Shown piece by piece: positions 1 through 8,611 of a DNA stretch of 64,000 nt (position 1 is its first letter; each line of letters starts with the position of its first letter). Position numbers and translations under genes: made by a program. This DNA is from Lachnospiraceae bacterium (GTDB lineage Bacteria > Bacillota > Clostridia > Lachnospirales > Lachnospiraceae), in assembly GCA_017546025.1 (NCBI GenBank), contig JAFYYS010000018.1, forward strand, positions 62,001-126,000, read 5' to 3'. The notes under the pieces are model-generated. The model had not been told where the DNA came from. It saw only the letters and a program-made list of their open reading frames with translations, and ran no database searches.

Positions 1-919
1 TGTATTTCACCGGAATGCCGAGTTCCTTCTGGATGGCGATGGCGATGCCGCCCTTTGCGGTGCCGTCGAGCTTCGTGATGACGATGCCGGTGATGTTGCA
101 GATTTCGTTGAACTGCTTCGCCTGCATCAGCGCGTTCTGGCCGGTTGTTCCGTCAAGCACGACAAGCGTTTCGCGCTTCGCGCCGGGATACTCGCGGTCG
201 ATGACACGGTTAATCTTGCCGAGCTCGTCCATCAGGTTCTTCTTGTTGTGAAGACGTCCCGCCGTGTCGCAGATCAAAACGTCGGTCTTTCTCGCCTTGG
301 CGGCGCTGACCGCGTCAAATACGACCGCTGCCGGGTCTGCACCTTCCTTGGCCGCGATGATGTCACAGCCTGCGCGGTGGGACCATTCCACCAGCTGCTC
401 GGTCGCAGCGGCACGGAACGTATCGGCGGCTGCCATTAAAACCTTGCGGCCGTCGTTCTTCAAAAGCCAGGCAATCTTGCCGGTCGTGGTCGTCTTGCCG
501 ACGCCGTTAACACCGACAACGAGGACAACGGAAGGACCTTTTTCAAAGTCGTAAGCGTCCTCCGGAACCTCCATCTGCTCGCGGATGGATTCCATCAAAA
601 GCTCGCGGCAGGCTTCCGGCTCCTTGATGTGCTGCTCCTTCACCTTCTCGCGGAGATTGGTCAGAATCTCGTCCGTGGTCGTCACGCCGATATCCGCCAT
701 AATCAGCACTTCCTCAAGCTCCTCGTAGAAGTCCTCATCGATTTTGGAAAAGCCGTGGAAGATTGAGTTCAGCCCGCTTGCAATGCTGCTTCTGGTCTTG
801 GCCATGCCCTCGCGCAGGCGGCGGAAGAACCCTTTCTTTTTCGGTTCCTCTTCCAAAGTCTCTTCGGAGAACTCTTCTGTAAGCTCTTCGTTCAGTTCTT
901 CATCATAATCCTTACTCAT
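1..919 (-). CDS. ftsY: Signal recognition particle receptor FtsY (3' end beyond window)
   Basis: This is the SRP-docking GTPase that delivers ribosome-nascent chains to the Sec translocon at the membrane. The frame reads continuously from ATG at 919 to the left edge, about 306 residues, so the C-terminus is missing. The N-terminus is acidic (repeated Glu), followed by a basic helix and the four-helix N domain. The G domain shows the P-loop GVNGVGKTTTTGK, then DTFRAAA, and DTAGR with the downstream KLDGTAKGG motif. AAGGAG lies 10 nt before the ATG and overlaps the end of smc 14 bp upstream, so the two are probably cotranscribed. The acidic tail plus NG domain distinguishes it from Ffh. Confidence 0.96.
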   Translation of the reverse strand, partial: MSKDYDEELNEELTEEFSEETLEEEPKKKGFFRRLREGMAKTRSSIASGLNSIFHGFSKIDEDFYEELEEVLIMADIGVTTTDEILTNLREKVKEQHIKEPEACRELLMESIREQMEVPEDAYDFEKGPSVVLVVGVNGVGKTTTTGKIAWLLKNDGRKVLMAAADTFRAAATEQLVEWSHRAGCDIIAAKEGADPAAVVFDAVSAAKARKTDVLICDTAGRLHNKKNLMDELGKINRVIDREYPGAKRETLVVLDGTTGQNALMQAKQFNEICNITGIVITKLDGTAKGGIAIAIQKELGIPVKY

Positions 920-933
920 TCGGATTTTGCTCC

Positions 934-3900
934 TTACTTATCCAGTTCATGTTCAATCAGGTTCACGGAAACAAGAGTCGAAACACCCTTCTCCTGCATC
1001 GTGATGCCGTACAAGGCGTCCGCTGCTGCCATCGTGCCGCGTCTGTGCGTGATGACGATGAACTGCGTATCCTTTGTCAGCTTATGGAGATATTTCGCAA
1101 AACGCGAAACGTTGCTGTCATCAAGCGCTGCCTCAATCTCGTCGAGCAGACAGAACGGTGACGGCTTCAGGTCGAGAATCGCGAACAGCAGCGAAATTGC
1201 CGTAAGCGCCTTCTCACCACCGGACAGCTGCATCATGTTCTGCAGCTTCTTTCCGGGCGGCTGCGCGATGACGGAAATGTCCGCCTCGAGCACATCCGCA
1301 TCCTCCTGCAGCTTAAGCGTTCCCTTGCCGCCGCCGAACAGTTCCCTGAAGACACGGTCGAAACGGTCCTGGATCAGGCCGAACGTCTCGGTGAACTGCT
1401 TGCGCATCTCGGCATCGAGCGTGGTGATGATCTCGGTCAGGGATTTCTCCGCATTGACGATGTCGTCACGCTGTCCGGTCAGGAAATCGTAACGTTCCTT
1501 CGTCTCACGGTAGTCCTCAATCGCGTTAACGTTGACATCGCCGAGCGCCCGGATCTTGCCCTTCATCTCGTAAACGGCGCGGCGGTTCAATACCGGATTG
1601 TCAATCGTTTCGTCGCGAAGCTGTACGGCTTCGTCGTAATTGAGCCCGTACTCGTCGGAAATGTAAGTCTTCTGGTAATCAAGCGACTCGGTCAGCTTCT
1701 CGCGCTGGTTGTCAAGACGCAAAAGCTCGCGGTCAAGTCTGGCGATATCCTCGCTCAGTGCCTCACGTCTTTCGAAGAAGCCCTTGTTCTGCTTCGTAAT
1801 CTCTTCGGCCTTGCTCTCACGGTCTTTGATAAATGAGGACAGCTCGGCAAGCTCTTCTTCTAACGATTTCTGTTCCTCGACAATGCGCGTTACGGATTCT
1901 TCCCTTGCGGCAATCTCCGTCTGAGCAGCCGCGGTGCGGTCCTTAAGGTTCTTCTGCTCCGTGAGCAGTTCTTCCTTCTCGCGCTCGATTCTTCTCGCAT
2001 TGTCCTTACGGTATGCGATATTCTGCTGTAATCCGGAATACTCGGACAGAACGCGCATGGCTTCCGCTCCGGCGCTGTCCTCCTTAAGACGGGTCTGCTC
2101 CATTTCCGCATGAAGCTCTTCCGCCTGTTTCTTCTGCTGTTCCGCTGCTTCGGTATTGACGCGGATCTTCTCCGTTACCATGCGGACGGCTTCTTCGTTG
2201 GACTTCAGAGCCTCTTCTGCTTCGGCAAGGTCATGGCGGAGCGAATCTCTCTTTGAAAGAATGTCGCCGTTCTGTTCCATGATATGGTTCAGATTAAGCT
2301 TGGCGGTATTCTGTGCGACGAAGTCCTCCTGCAGGCGCTTTCTCGATTCCTCATAAGCATTCCTCAGGTTCTCGCGGTCTTCACGAAGCTTGGCAAGCTT
2401 TGCCTCGGCTTCCTTCAGTTCCTTCTTCTCGGAAACGAGGGAATTCTCAAGCTCTTCTGCCTCTCTTCGCTTTCCGAGCAGGTTGCTTCCCGAACGGAAC
2501 GAACCGCCGGCGATGGCACCGCCCGGCTGGAACAGCTCGCCTTCTTTTGTGACAAGGCGAAGCGAATAACGGTTCTTCTTCTGAAGCTTAATGGCGAGAT
2601 CGATGTTCTCGACAACGAGGAAACGGCCCAAAAGGTACTGCACGGCCTCACGGAAGGTTTCTTCGGTCTCGACAAGGCTTGCGGCCGTACCGAGAACGCC
2701 CTTTTCCTTCATGACGTCCTCCGGAAAATCCTCCTTCTTCGCGCGGATATCCGAAAGCGGCACGAACGTTGCCCTTCCGAGACGGTTTTCCTTCAGATAG
2801 GCTATCAGCTTCTTGGCGGTTTCCGCGGAATCCGTCACGATGTTCTGGACATTGCCGCCGAGTGCTGTTTCCACAGCGGTTTCATATTCGGGCGCCACAC
2901 GGATGATGTCCGCCATAACGCCGTAGATGCCGGGAATCTCGTTCTTGCGCTCCATGACCTTCTTTACGGCGTTGCCGTAACCGTCATAGTGCTCCACCAG
3001 ATCCCGCAGTGTTTCCATATGGGATGTCTTCTGAATGACGCGTTCCTGTCTGCGCTCATAGACATGCTTCTGCTCCGTTACGGCGTCATTAAGCGTGCGG
3101 ATCTGCTCCTCCTGCTTCTTCACCGTTTCGGTACCTGCAATCACGCGGTCGCAGGCTTCCTTTAACAGTTTCTCGGCTTCCTCCACCTGTGCGGAAGCGG
3201 CATCCGCCTCGCTCTTTAAGGTGAGAAGCTTTCCGTTCAGCTCGGCCTTACGGATATTGGACTGCTCAAGGATTGTATTGTAACGCTCAAGCTCGGTCTT
3301 CAGCTCTGTATTCTCGCGAAGCAGCTCGACATGGGCGTCGTTACATTCTTTTTCTTTTGCAAGGATGGCATCGATGCCGGCCTTCATCTCGCCGAGAAGG
3401 GCCTCTGCCTTCGTACGCTCCTCCATCAAAGAAGAAAGCGTCTTATCCTGCTCCTTCATTTCTTCTTCGTGCTTGCGGATGGCTTCGTTCCGTTCCGCAA
3501 TCTGGGAAGAAATCCTCTCTGCCCGAAGCTCATACTCCGACAGGGACGTTTTAAGACCTGCAATCTGCTCGGTTAAAAGGTTCTGCTCACCGGCTGCCTT
3601 CTCTCTTCTTAACGAAGCATCGGCATGGCGCTCCTTCGCATCCCGCAGACTGTCCTGATACCGCTCCAGCTCTTCAAGAAGACGGTCATACTCGTCCTTT
3701 GCCTCTGCAAAATCGGCCTTGGACTTTTCAAAGTCCGCCGTTGCAATGCGGATCTTCTCGTCAAGCTCTGCCTTCACGGAAGCGCTCCGCTCATACTCGA
3801 GCAGGAACTGGTTAACCTCCATGCGCTTCAGCTCATCCTTATAGCCGAGATAGATTCTGGCTTTTTCACTCTGCTTTTCAAGCGGTCCGATGCGGGTCTC

Positions 3901-4494
3901 AATCTCACGGATGACATCGGTGACGCGGGCAAGGTTCTGCCGCTCCGCCTCGAGATTCTTCTCGGTTGATGCTTTTCTCTTCTTAACCTTCGTGATTCCG
4001 GCAGCTTCGTCGAAAATCTCACGGCGTTCCTCGGGCTTACCCGAAAGGATCTTATCAATCTGGCCCTGTCCGATGATGGAATAGCCTTCCTTGCCGACAC
4101 CGGTATCGTAGAAGAGCTCCTGCACGTCTCTTAAGCGGCATTCCGCTCCGTTGATCAGGTATTCACTCTCGCCGGATCGGTATACACGGCGGCCGACCGT
4201 TACTTCGTCATACTCAATCGGAAGCCAGTGGTCGCTGTTGTCAAGAGTCAGCGCAACATAAGCGAAACCGAGCGGTTTTCTCGTCTCGGTTCCGGCAAAT
4301 ATGACGTCCTGCATGCTGCTTCCGCGAAGCTGCTTGGCACTCTGCTCTCCGAGTACCCAGCGTACGGCGTCGGCGACATTACTCTTTCCGCTTCCGTTCG
4401 GACCCACGATGCCCGTAATGCCCGGCTGAAAGTTGAAGACGATTTTGTTGGCAAATGCTTTGAATCCGTGGACCTCAATGCTTTTCAGGTACAT
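934..4494 (-). CDS. smc: Chromosome segregation ATPase SMC
   Basis: Structural maintenance of chromosomes protein of 1186 aa, the normal full length. It forms the condensin-like ring with ScpA/ScpB that compacts and segregates the nucleoid. The Walker A motif GPNGSGKSN is at residues 31-39. Two long coiled coils flank a hinge at about 500-650 (GYGNAVKKVMERKNEIPGIY region). The C-terminal head carries the signature LSGGEKAL and the Walker B segment FCLLDEIEAALDD. The start ATG at 4494 is preceded by GGAAGGGAG at suitable spacing and lies inside the 3' end of rnc (20 bp overlap), a very common rnc-smc arrangement. Confidence 0.97.
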   Translation of the reverse strand: MYLKSIEVHGFKAFANKIVFNFQPGITGIVGPNGSGKSNVADAVRWVLGEQSAKQLRGSSMQDVIFAGTETRKPLGFAYVALTLDNSDHWLPIEYDEVTVGRRVYRSGESEYLINGAECRLRDVQELFYDTGVGKEGYSIIGQGQIDKILSGKPEERREIFDEAAGITKVKKRKASTEKNLEAERQNLARVTDVIREIETRIGPLEKQSEKARIYLGYKDELKRMEVNQFLLEYERSASVKAELDEKIRIATADFEKSKADFAEAKDEYDRLLEELERYQDSLRDAKERHADASLRREKAAGEQNLLTEQIAGLKTSLSEYELRAERISSQIAERNEAIRKHEEEMKEQDKTLSSLMEERTKAEALLGEMKAGIDAILAKEKECNDAHVELLRENTELKTELERYNTILEQSNIRKAELNGKLLTLKSEADAASAQVEEAEKLLKEACDRVIAGTETVKKQEEQIRTLNDAVTEQKHVYERRQERVIQKTSHMETLRDLVEHYDGYGNAVKKVMERKNEIPGIYGVMADIIRVAPEYETAVETALGGNVQNIVTDSAETAKKLIAYLKENRLGRATFVPLSDIRAKKEDFPEDVMKEKGVLGTAASLVETEETFREAVQYLLGRFLVVENIDLAIKLQKKNRYSLRLVTKEGELFQPGGAIAGGSFRSGSNLLGKRREAEELENSLVSEKKELKEAEAKLAKLREDRENLRNAYEESRKRLQEDFVAQNTAKLNLNHIMEQNGDILSKRDSLRHDLAEAEEALKSNEEAVRMVTEKIRVNTEAAEQQKKQAEELHAEMEQTRLKEDSAGAEAMRVLSEYSGLQQNIAYRKDNARRIEREKEELLTEQKNLKDRTAAAQTEIAAREESVTRIVEEQKSLEEELAELSSFIKDRESKAEEITKQNKGFFERREALSEDIARLDRELLRLDNQREKLTESLDYQKTYISDEYGLNYDEAVQLRDETIDNPVLNRRAVYEMKGKIRALGDVNVNAIEDYRETKERYDFLTGQRDDIVNAEKSLTEIITTLDAEMRKQFTETFGLIQDRFDRVFRELFGGGKGTLKLQEDADVLEADISVIAQPPGKKLQNMMQLSGGEKALTAISLLFAILDLKPSPFCLLDEIEAALDDSNVSRFAKYLHKLTKDTQFIVITHRRGTMAAADALYGITMQEKGVSTLVSVNLIEHELDK

Positions 4495-5188
4495 GGTCGC
4501 CGCTCCCTTCCTGTAACTGTTTCACGGCCTTTCTGGCCGCTTCCTGCTCGGCACCCTTCTTGGAGGTTCCCACACCGACGGCGAAAGGCTTCCCCGCGAT
4601 GTGAACTTCTACCGTAAACCGCCGCATATGGGCGGGTCCTTCTTCCTTCAGCAAAACATAGTCCGGCATGCAGTGGAAACGTTCCTGCGTAATCTCCTGC
4701 AGCATTGTCTTGCTGTCCTTGAACATGCGGGCTTCGTTCAGCTTGCTTAATGCTCTTGTATGGATGAACTGCTGCGCTTCCCCGAGTCCGCCGTCCAGAT
4801 AGATTGCGCCGATCAGTGCCTCGAAGGCATCCGAAAGAATCGAATCCCGGTTTCTGCCCCCGGTCATGTCTTCACCTTTGCCAAGGCGGAGAAAACCACC
4901 GAGCCCGAGCTCTCTTGCGCAAAATGCGAGAGACGGTTCACAGACCATGGCTGCTCTCATCTTACTCATGCTGCCTTCCGGCATGTCCGGATTGTTTTCA
5001 AACAAAAACTGGCTTGTTACCAACTCCAAAACGGCGTCACCGAGAAACTCCAGGCGCTCGTTAAAGCCGATATCGCCCCGTTTTTTGCTGTATTCGTTCG
5101 AATAGGAACTGTGGGTCAATGCCGTCAGGAGAAGCTCCCGGTTTTTAAAGGCATACCCTGCTTTCGCTTCCAGTTCACCAAGTTCCAT
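4475..5188 (-). CDS. rnc: Ribonuclease III
   Basis: Double-strand-specific endoribonuclease of 237 aa that processes rRNA precursors and structured mRNAs. The family signature NERLEFLGDAVLEL is at residues 43-56, with the second acidic cluster DAFEALIGAIYLD at about 120-132, so the metal-binding catalytic residues are present. A double-stranded RNA-binding domain occupies about 160-230 and ends in the typical GxGxSKKxAEQxAA pattern. The start ATG at 5188 follows GAGGTGATCAT. The gene sits 39 bp downstream of acpP and overlaps smc. Confidence 0.97.
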   Translation of the reverse strand: MELGELEAKAGYAFKNRELLLTALTHSSYSNEYSKKRGDIGFNERLEFLGDAVLELVTSQFLFENNPDMPEGSMSKMRAAMVCEPSLAFCARELGLGGFLRLGKGEDMTGGRNRDSILSDAFEALIGAIYLDGGLGEAQQFIHTRALSKLNEARMFKDSKTMLQEITQERFHCMPDYVLLKEEGPAHMRRFTVEVHIAGKPFAVGVGTSKKGAEQEAARKAVKQLQEGSGDHVPEKH

Positions 5189-5227
5189 ATGATCACCTCG
5201 ATTCCGGCAGAGCCGGTGTCATTTCCC

Positions 5228-5470
5228 TCAGGATGACAATCCCAGTAATTCGGATACCCGATTATATAACGCACCGACGGTCTGAGGCATGTAGCCGCTT
5301 GAAAGATCGCTGATCTCTACGGAAAACACATCCTCAATCGCCGTAATGATCCGGTAAACGTCTAAGGAGTCCGCGCCGAAGTCCTCGAAAAATGAAGAGT
5401 CCATATGAATGTCTTCGGGACGGATTTCCAACATTTCCGAAACGATATTACGAATCTTCTCCCATTCCAT
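5228..5470 (-). CDS. acpP: Acyl carrier protein
   Basis: Small acidic carrier of 80 aa that holds growing fatty acyl chains on a phosphopantetheine arm. The attachment motif GADSLD is present, with the modified Ser in the usual place before helix II. The frame is open further upstream, but ATG at 5470 is chosen because GGAGGTAAGGAAC directly precedes it and the protein then begins like other ACPs (MEWEKIRNIV). The start lies inside the last 23 bp of plsX, the classical plsX-acpP coupling. The VYRI sequence after the Ser motif and the C-terminus differ somewhat from housekeeping AcpP, so a second specialised ACP is possible; the rnc/plsX context favours AcpP. Confidence 0.88.
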   Translation of the reverse strand: MEWEKIRNIVSEMLEIRPEDIHMDSSFFEDFGADSLDVYRIITAIEDVFSVEISDLSSGYMPQTVGALYNRVSELLGLSS

Positions 5471-6479
5471 GTTCCTTACCTCCGAGCTGTTCGCGAATCT
5501 TCTCTTCGATATGCTGGTCCACAAACGTGATGCACTGCAGAAGGGAATTCTTTACTTCCTTCGCCTTCGCGCTTCCGTGCGTCTTCACGACAAGTCCGTT
5601 CAGTCCGAGCATCGGCGCGCCGCCGTATTCGGAAGAATCGAACGACTTCAGTGTCTTCTTGAGTGCCGGCTTACAAAGTGCGCCGCCGACTTTTCCGCGG
5701 AAGGAGCTCATCATGCCTTCCTTGATCTTGCTGACAAGCGTCTTGGCAAGTCCCTCATAAAGCTTCAGGATGACATTGCCGACAAATGCCTCGCAGACGA
5801 TGACGTCCGCTGCGCCGTGCGGAATCTCTCTTGCTTCCACGCTGCCGACGAAGTTGATTTCCTTACATTCCTTAAGAAGCGGGTAGGTATCCTTGACAAG
5901 CTGGTTGCCCTTCTCCTCCTCGACACCGATGTTTACGAGTCCGACGGTCGGATTCTTCACGCCGATGACGTGCTCCATGTAGATGGAACCCATTCTCGCA
6001 AACTGCACAAGCTGGGAAGGCTTGGCGTCCACGTTGGCGCCGCAGTCAATCAAAAGCGATACGCCTTTCTCCGTCGGAATCAAAGGAGCAAGCGGGGTTC
6101 TCTCCACGCCGCGGATACGCTTGATGTAAATGACGCTGCCGACAAGGATGGCGCCGGTGCTTCCGGCCGAGACAAATGCGTCCGCTTCTCCTTTATGGAC
6201 CAGGTTCATGGCAACCACAAGGGAGGAATCGCGCTTTGTTCTGACGGCATAAACCGGAGCTTCGTCACAGGAAATCTCCTCGGTTGCGTTGACAATGCGA
6301 AGACGGTCTGCCGGATAGGTTTTGCCTGCAAGCTCCTTCTGAATCGCCTCTTCCCTGCCGACCAGAATAATGTGTAGCTGCCCAGAAGCCTCCAAAGCCT
6401 CAAGCGCTCCCTTAACAATCTCTCCCGGTGCGTTGTCACCGCCCATAGCGTCAAGCGCTACGCGTACCGTTTCCGCCAT
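5448..6479 (-). CDS. plsX: Phosphate acyltransferase PlsX
   Basis: Converts acyl-ACP and phosphate to acyl-phosphate, the first step of phosphatidic acid synthesis in Gram-positives. Length is 343 aa, as usual. It opens with VRVALDAMGGDNAPGEIVKG, the family N-terminus, and contains SAGSTGAILVGS and CEAFVGNVILKLYEG. The ATG at 6479 follows CGGAGGACGATGAT. It is the first gene of plsX-acpP-rnc-smc-ftsY, beginning 32 bp after a strong terminator hairpin. Its own promoter must overlap that hairpin or transcription must read through it. Confidence 0.96.
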   Translation of the reverse strand: MAETVRVALDAMGGDNAPGEIVKGALEALEASGQLHIILVGREEAIQKELAGKTYPADRLRIVNATEEISCDEAPVYAVRTKRDSSLVVAMNLVHKGEADAFVSAGSTGAILVGSVIYIKRIRGVERTPLAPLIPTEKGVSLLIDCGANVDAKPSQLVQFARMGSIYMEHVIGVKNPTVGLVNIGVEEEKGNQLVKDTYPLLKECKEINFVGSVEAREIPHGAADVIVCEAFVGNVILKLYEGLAKTLVSKIKEGMMSSFRGKVGGALCKPALKKTLKSFDSSEYGGAPMLGLNGLVVKTHGSAKAKEVKNSLLQCITFVDQHIEEKIREQLGGKEHGMGEDS

Positions 6480-6500
6480 ATCATCGTCCTCCGATAGTAC

Positions 6501-6543
6501 AAATAATTAAAACAGCACAATGGGAAAATCCCCATTGTGCTGT
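6501..6543 (-). terminator. Intrinsic terminator after ispH/S1
   Basis: A perfect 13-bp stem, ACAGCACAATGGG with its complement, closes a six-base loop. On the minus strand it is followed by TTTAATTATTTG. It lies 24 bp after the ispH/S1 stop and separates it from plsX. A candidate plsX promoter overlaps it: TTGTGC in the 3' arm, 15 bp, then TACTAT. That spacer is short, so this is only a suggestion. Confidence 0.85.
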
Positions 6544-6566
6544 ATGTTCCCATTTGAATCAACCAA

Positions 6567-8573
6567 TTATTCGGGATCGACAGGGGTCTCCTCCGCAGCA
6601 GGTGCTTCCTCTACGGGTGCCTCTTCGACGGGAGCTTCCTCTTCGGGAATTTCCTCGCCTCTCTCCTCACTGAGTGCTCTCATGCTGATGCTGATCTTCT
6701 TCTCTTCGGGTCTCAGCTCCAGAATCAAAGCTTCGATTTCCTGACCGATCTTCAAAACGTCAGCAGGCTTCTCAACGCGCTTTCTGGAAATCTGGGATAC
6801 ATGAAGCAGAGCGTCAACTCCGGGTGCGATTTCAACGAATGCGCCGAAATCGGTCATGCGGGCAACACGTCCGGTAACGATTGTTCCGGGAGCGAAACGC
6901 TCTTCAGCGCCTGCCCAGGGATTCTCATCGTCGAAACGCTTGCTGAGTGCAATCTTGTCGTTGTTGATATCCTTGATAAATACCCGAACGGTATCGCCGG
7001 GCTTATAATGCTTCTTCGGGTTGCCGATCCGTCCCCAGGACATCTCGGAAATGTGAAGCAGGCCGTCAACGCCGCCGATATCGATGAATGCGCCGAAGTC
7101 CGTTACGTTCTTAACGGTACCTTCCACAACATCGCCGACCTTAATGCGGGCAAGTGCTGCTTCCAAAGCGGCCTTACGCTCCTCAGCAACGAGCACCTTG
7201 CGGTTACCGATGATCGAGCGCTTCTTCGGATCGTAGTCCGTAATCAGGAAGGAAATCTCCTGGCCCTGATACTTCGTAAGATCTCTCTCAAATACGTCGG
7301 ATACGAGGCTTGCCGGGATGAATACGCGGCACTCGTCAACGAGTACGCTGAGTCCGCCCTTTACAACATCCGTAACCTTAGCGGTGATAACGGTCTTGTT
7401 CTCAAAAGCGTCCTGAAGTACCTGACTGCTGCGGTCCTGGGCAAGACGTCTGCGGCTCAGAAGAACCTGTCCGTCTCCGTCGTTTACTTTCACAACCTTA
7501 ACGGAAAGCTTGTCGCCTTCCTTAACAACCTCACGAAGGTCTGCAACGGGCTGGCCGGAGTATTCACTCTTCGTCAGGATGCCGTCCGCCTTATAGCCGA
7601 TGTTCAGGGCAATCTCGTCTTCCTTAACACGAATTACCGTGCCTTCCACTACCTCTCCGTTATGTATTGTCTTAAATGATTCTTCCAACATCTGTTCAAA
7701 ATTATCTTCCGACATTCGATTTTGAACCTCCTCAATAATGATGCTCGGGGTGGATGCCCCGGCTGTAATACCTATGCAACGAAAAGATTTCAAGGCTTTG
7801 TAATCCGGATAATCAGCCGACTGCACATAGAAAGTGGACGGACAAACCGCTTTGCAAATTTCGTAAAGCTTCCTCGTATTCGAGCTGTTTTCACTCCCGA
7901 TAACGAGCATCGCATCGCACTCCCCGGCAAGAAGACGAGCCTCCGTCTGTCGCTCCTCCGTGGCATTGCAGATAGTATTTACCACACTATCGTTGCTATT
8001 ATACCCAAAATCGTTGAAAAATGCAATAATGGATTTGAATTTCTTGTAATCAAAAGTGGTCTGCGCCACAATGCACAAAGCCTTCGGAAGCGTCCCGATG
8101 ATCTGCTTCGCTTCCTCAAGCGAGGCAATGACCGAAACCGGCCCCGTGCACCACCCCGTAATGCCCATGACTTCGGGGTGTTCGCGGTCTCCGCAGATGA
8201 CCACATGCTTCCCGGAAAGACCGGCCTTTTCCACGATTCCGTGGATCTTCTTCACGAAGGGACAGGTGGCGTCCGTGATGCGGACTTTGCCGCCGGTTTC
8301 CTCTTCCCTTTTGTGCATCGCTTCGTGAATCGCGCGGGATACTCCGTGGGAACGGATCACGACGGTTCCTTCCGTGACCGACTGCAGGTCCTCGATGCCC
8401 GAGAGCGTGACAACGCCGCGCGCTTTCAGATCGTTCACAACGGTTTCGTTATGGATGATCGGTCCGAAGGTATAAACCGGTCCGTTTCCTTCCTCCGTAA
8501 GCTTAATGACCGTATCCACGGCCCTTCTCACGCCGAAGCAGAAGCCGGCTGTTTTTGCAAGCTTTACCGTCAC
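6567..8573 (-). CDS. ispH: IspH - ribosomal protein S1 fusion (HMBPP reductase / S1 RNA-binding)
   Basis: The N-terminal ~280 residues are 4-hydroxy-3-methylbut-2-enyl diphosphate reductase, the last MEP-pathway enzyme. The three Fe-S cysteines sit in GFCFGV, ATCPFV and TICNAT. After a short linker there are four S1/OB RNA-binding repeats, at about residues 325-400, 410-480, 495-565 and 580-655; the last two have the canonical GxVxxxxDFGAFV core. The tail is a Glu/Pro/Ala-rich repeat (EEAPVEEAP). I chose GTG at 8573 because GGAGGA lies just upstream and the protein then starts VKLAKTAGFCFGV; a GTG at 8615 has no good ribosome site. The fusion is known in Clostridia. The S1 part probably serves the translation apparatus. 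Confidence 0.95.
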   Translation of the reverse strand: MTVKLAKTAGFCFGVRRAVDTVIKLTEEGNGPVYTFGPIIHNETVVNDLKARGVVTLSGIEDLQSVTEGTVVIRSHGVSRAIHEAMHKREEETGGKVRITDATCPFVKKIHGIVEKAGLSGKHVVICGDREHPEVMGITGWCTGPVSVIASLEEAKQIIGTLPKALCIVAQTTFDYKKFKSIIAFFNDFGYNSNDSVVNTICNATEERQTEARLLAGECDAMLVIGSENSSNTRKLYEICKAVCPSTFYVQSADYPDYKALKSFRCIGITAGASTPSIIIEEVQNRMSEDNFEQMLEESFKTIHNGEVVEGTVIRVKEDEIALNIGYKADGILTKSEYSGQPVADLREVVKEGDKLSVKVVKVNDGDGQVLLSRRRLAQDRSSQVLQDAFENKTVITAKVTDVVKGGLSVLVDECRVFIPASLVSDVFERDLTKYQGQEISFLITDYDPKKRSIIGNRKVLVAEERKAALEAALARIKVGDVVEGTVKNVTDFGAFIDIGGVDGLLHISEMSWGRIGNPKKHYKPGDTVRVFIKDINNDKIALSKRFDDENPWAGAEERFAPGTIVTGRVARMTDFGAFVEIAPGVDALLHVSQISRKRVEKPADVLKIGQEIEALILELRPEEKKISISMRALSEERGEEIPEEEAPVEEAPVEEAPAAEETPVDPE

Positions 8574-8611
8574 GCGTTCGTCCTCCTTCCCCGGAAAATG
8601 TGACACCTTCC

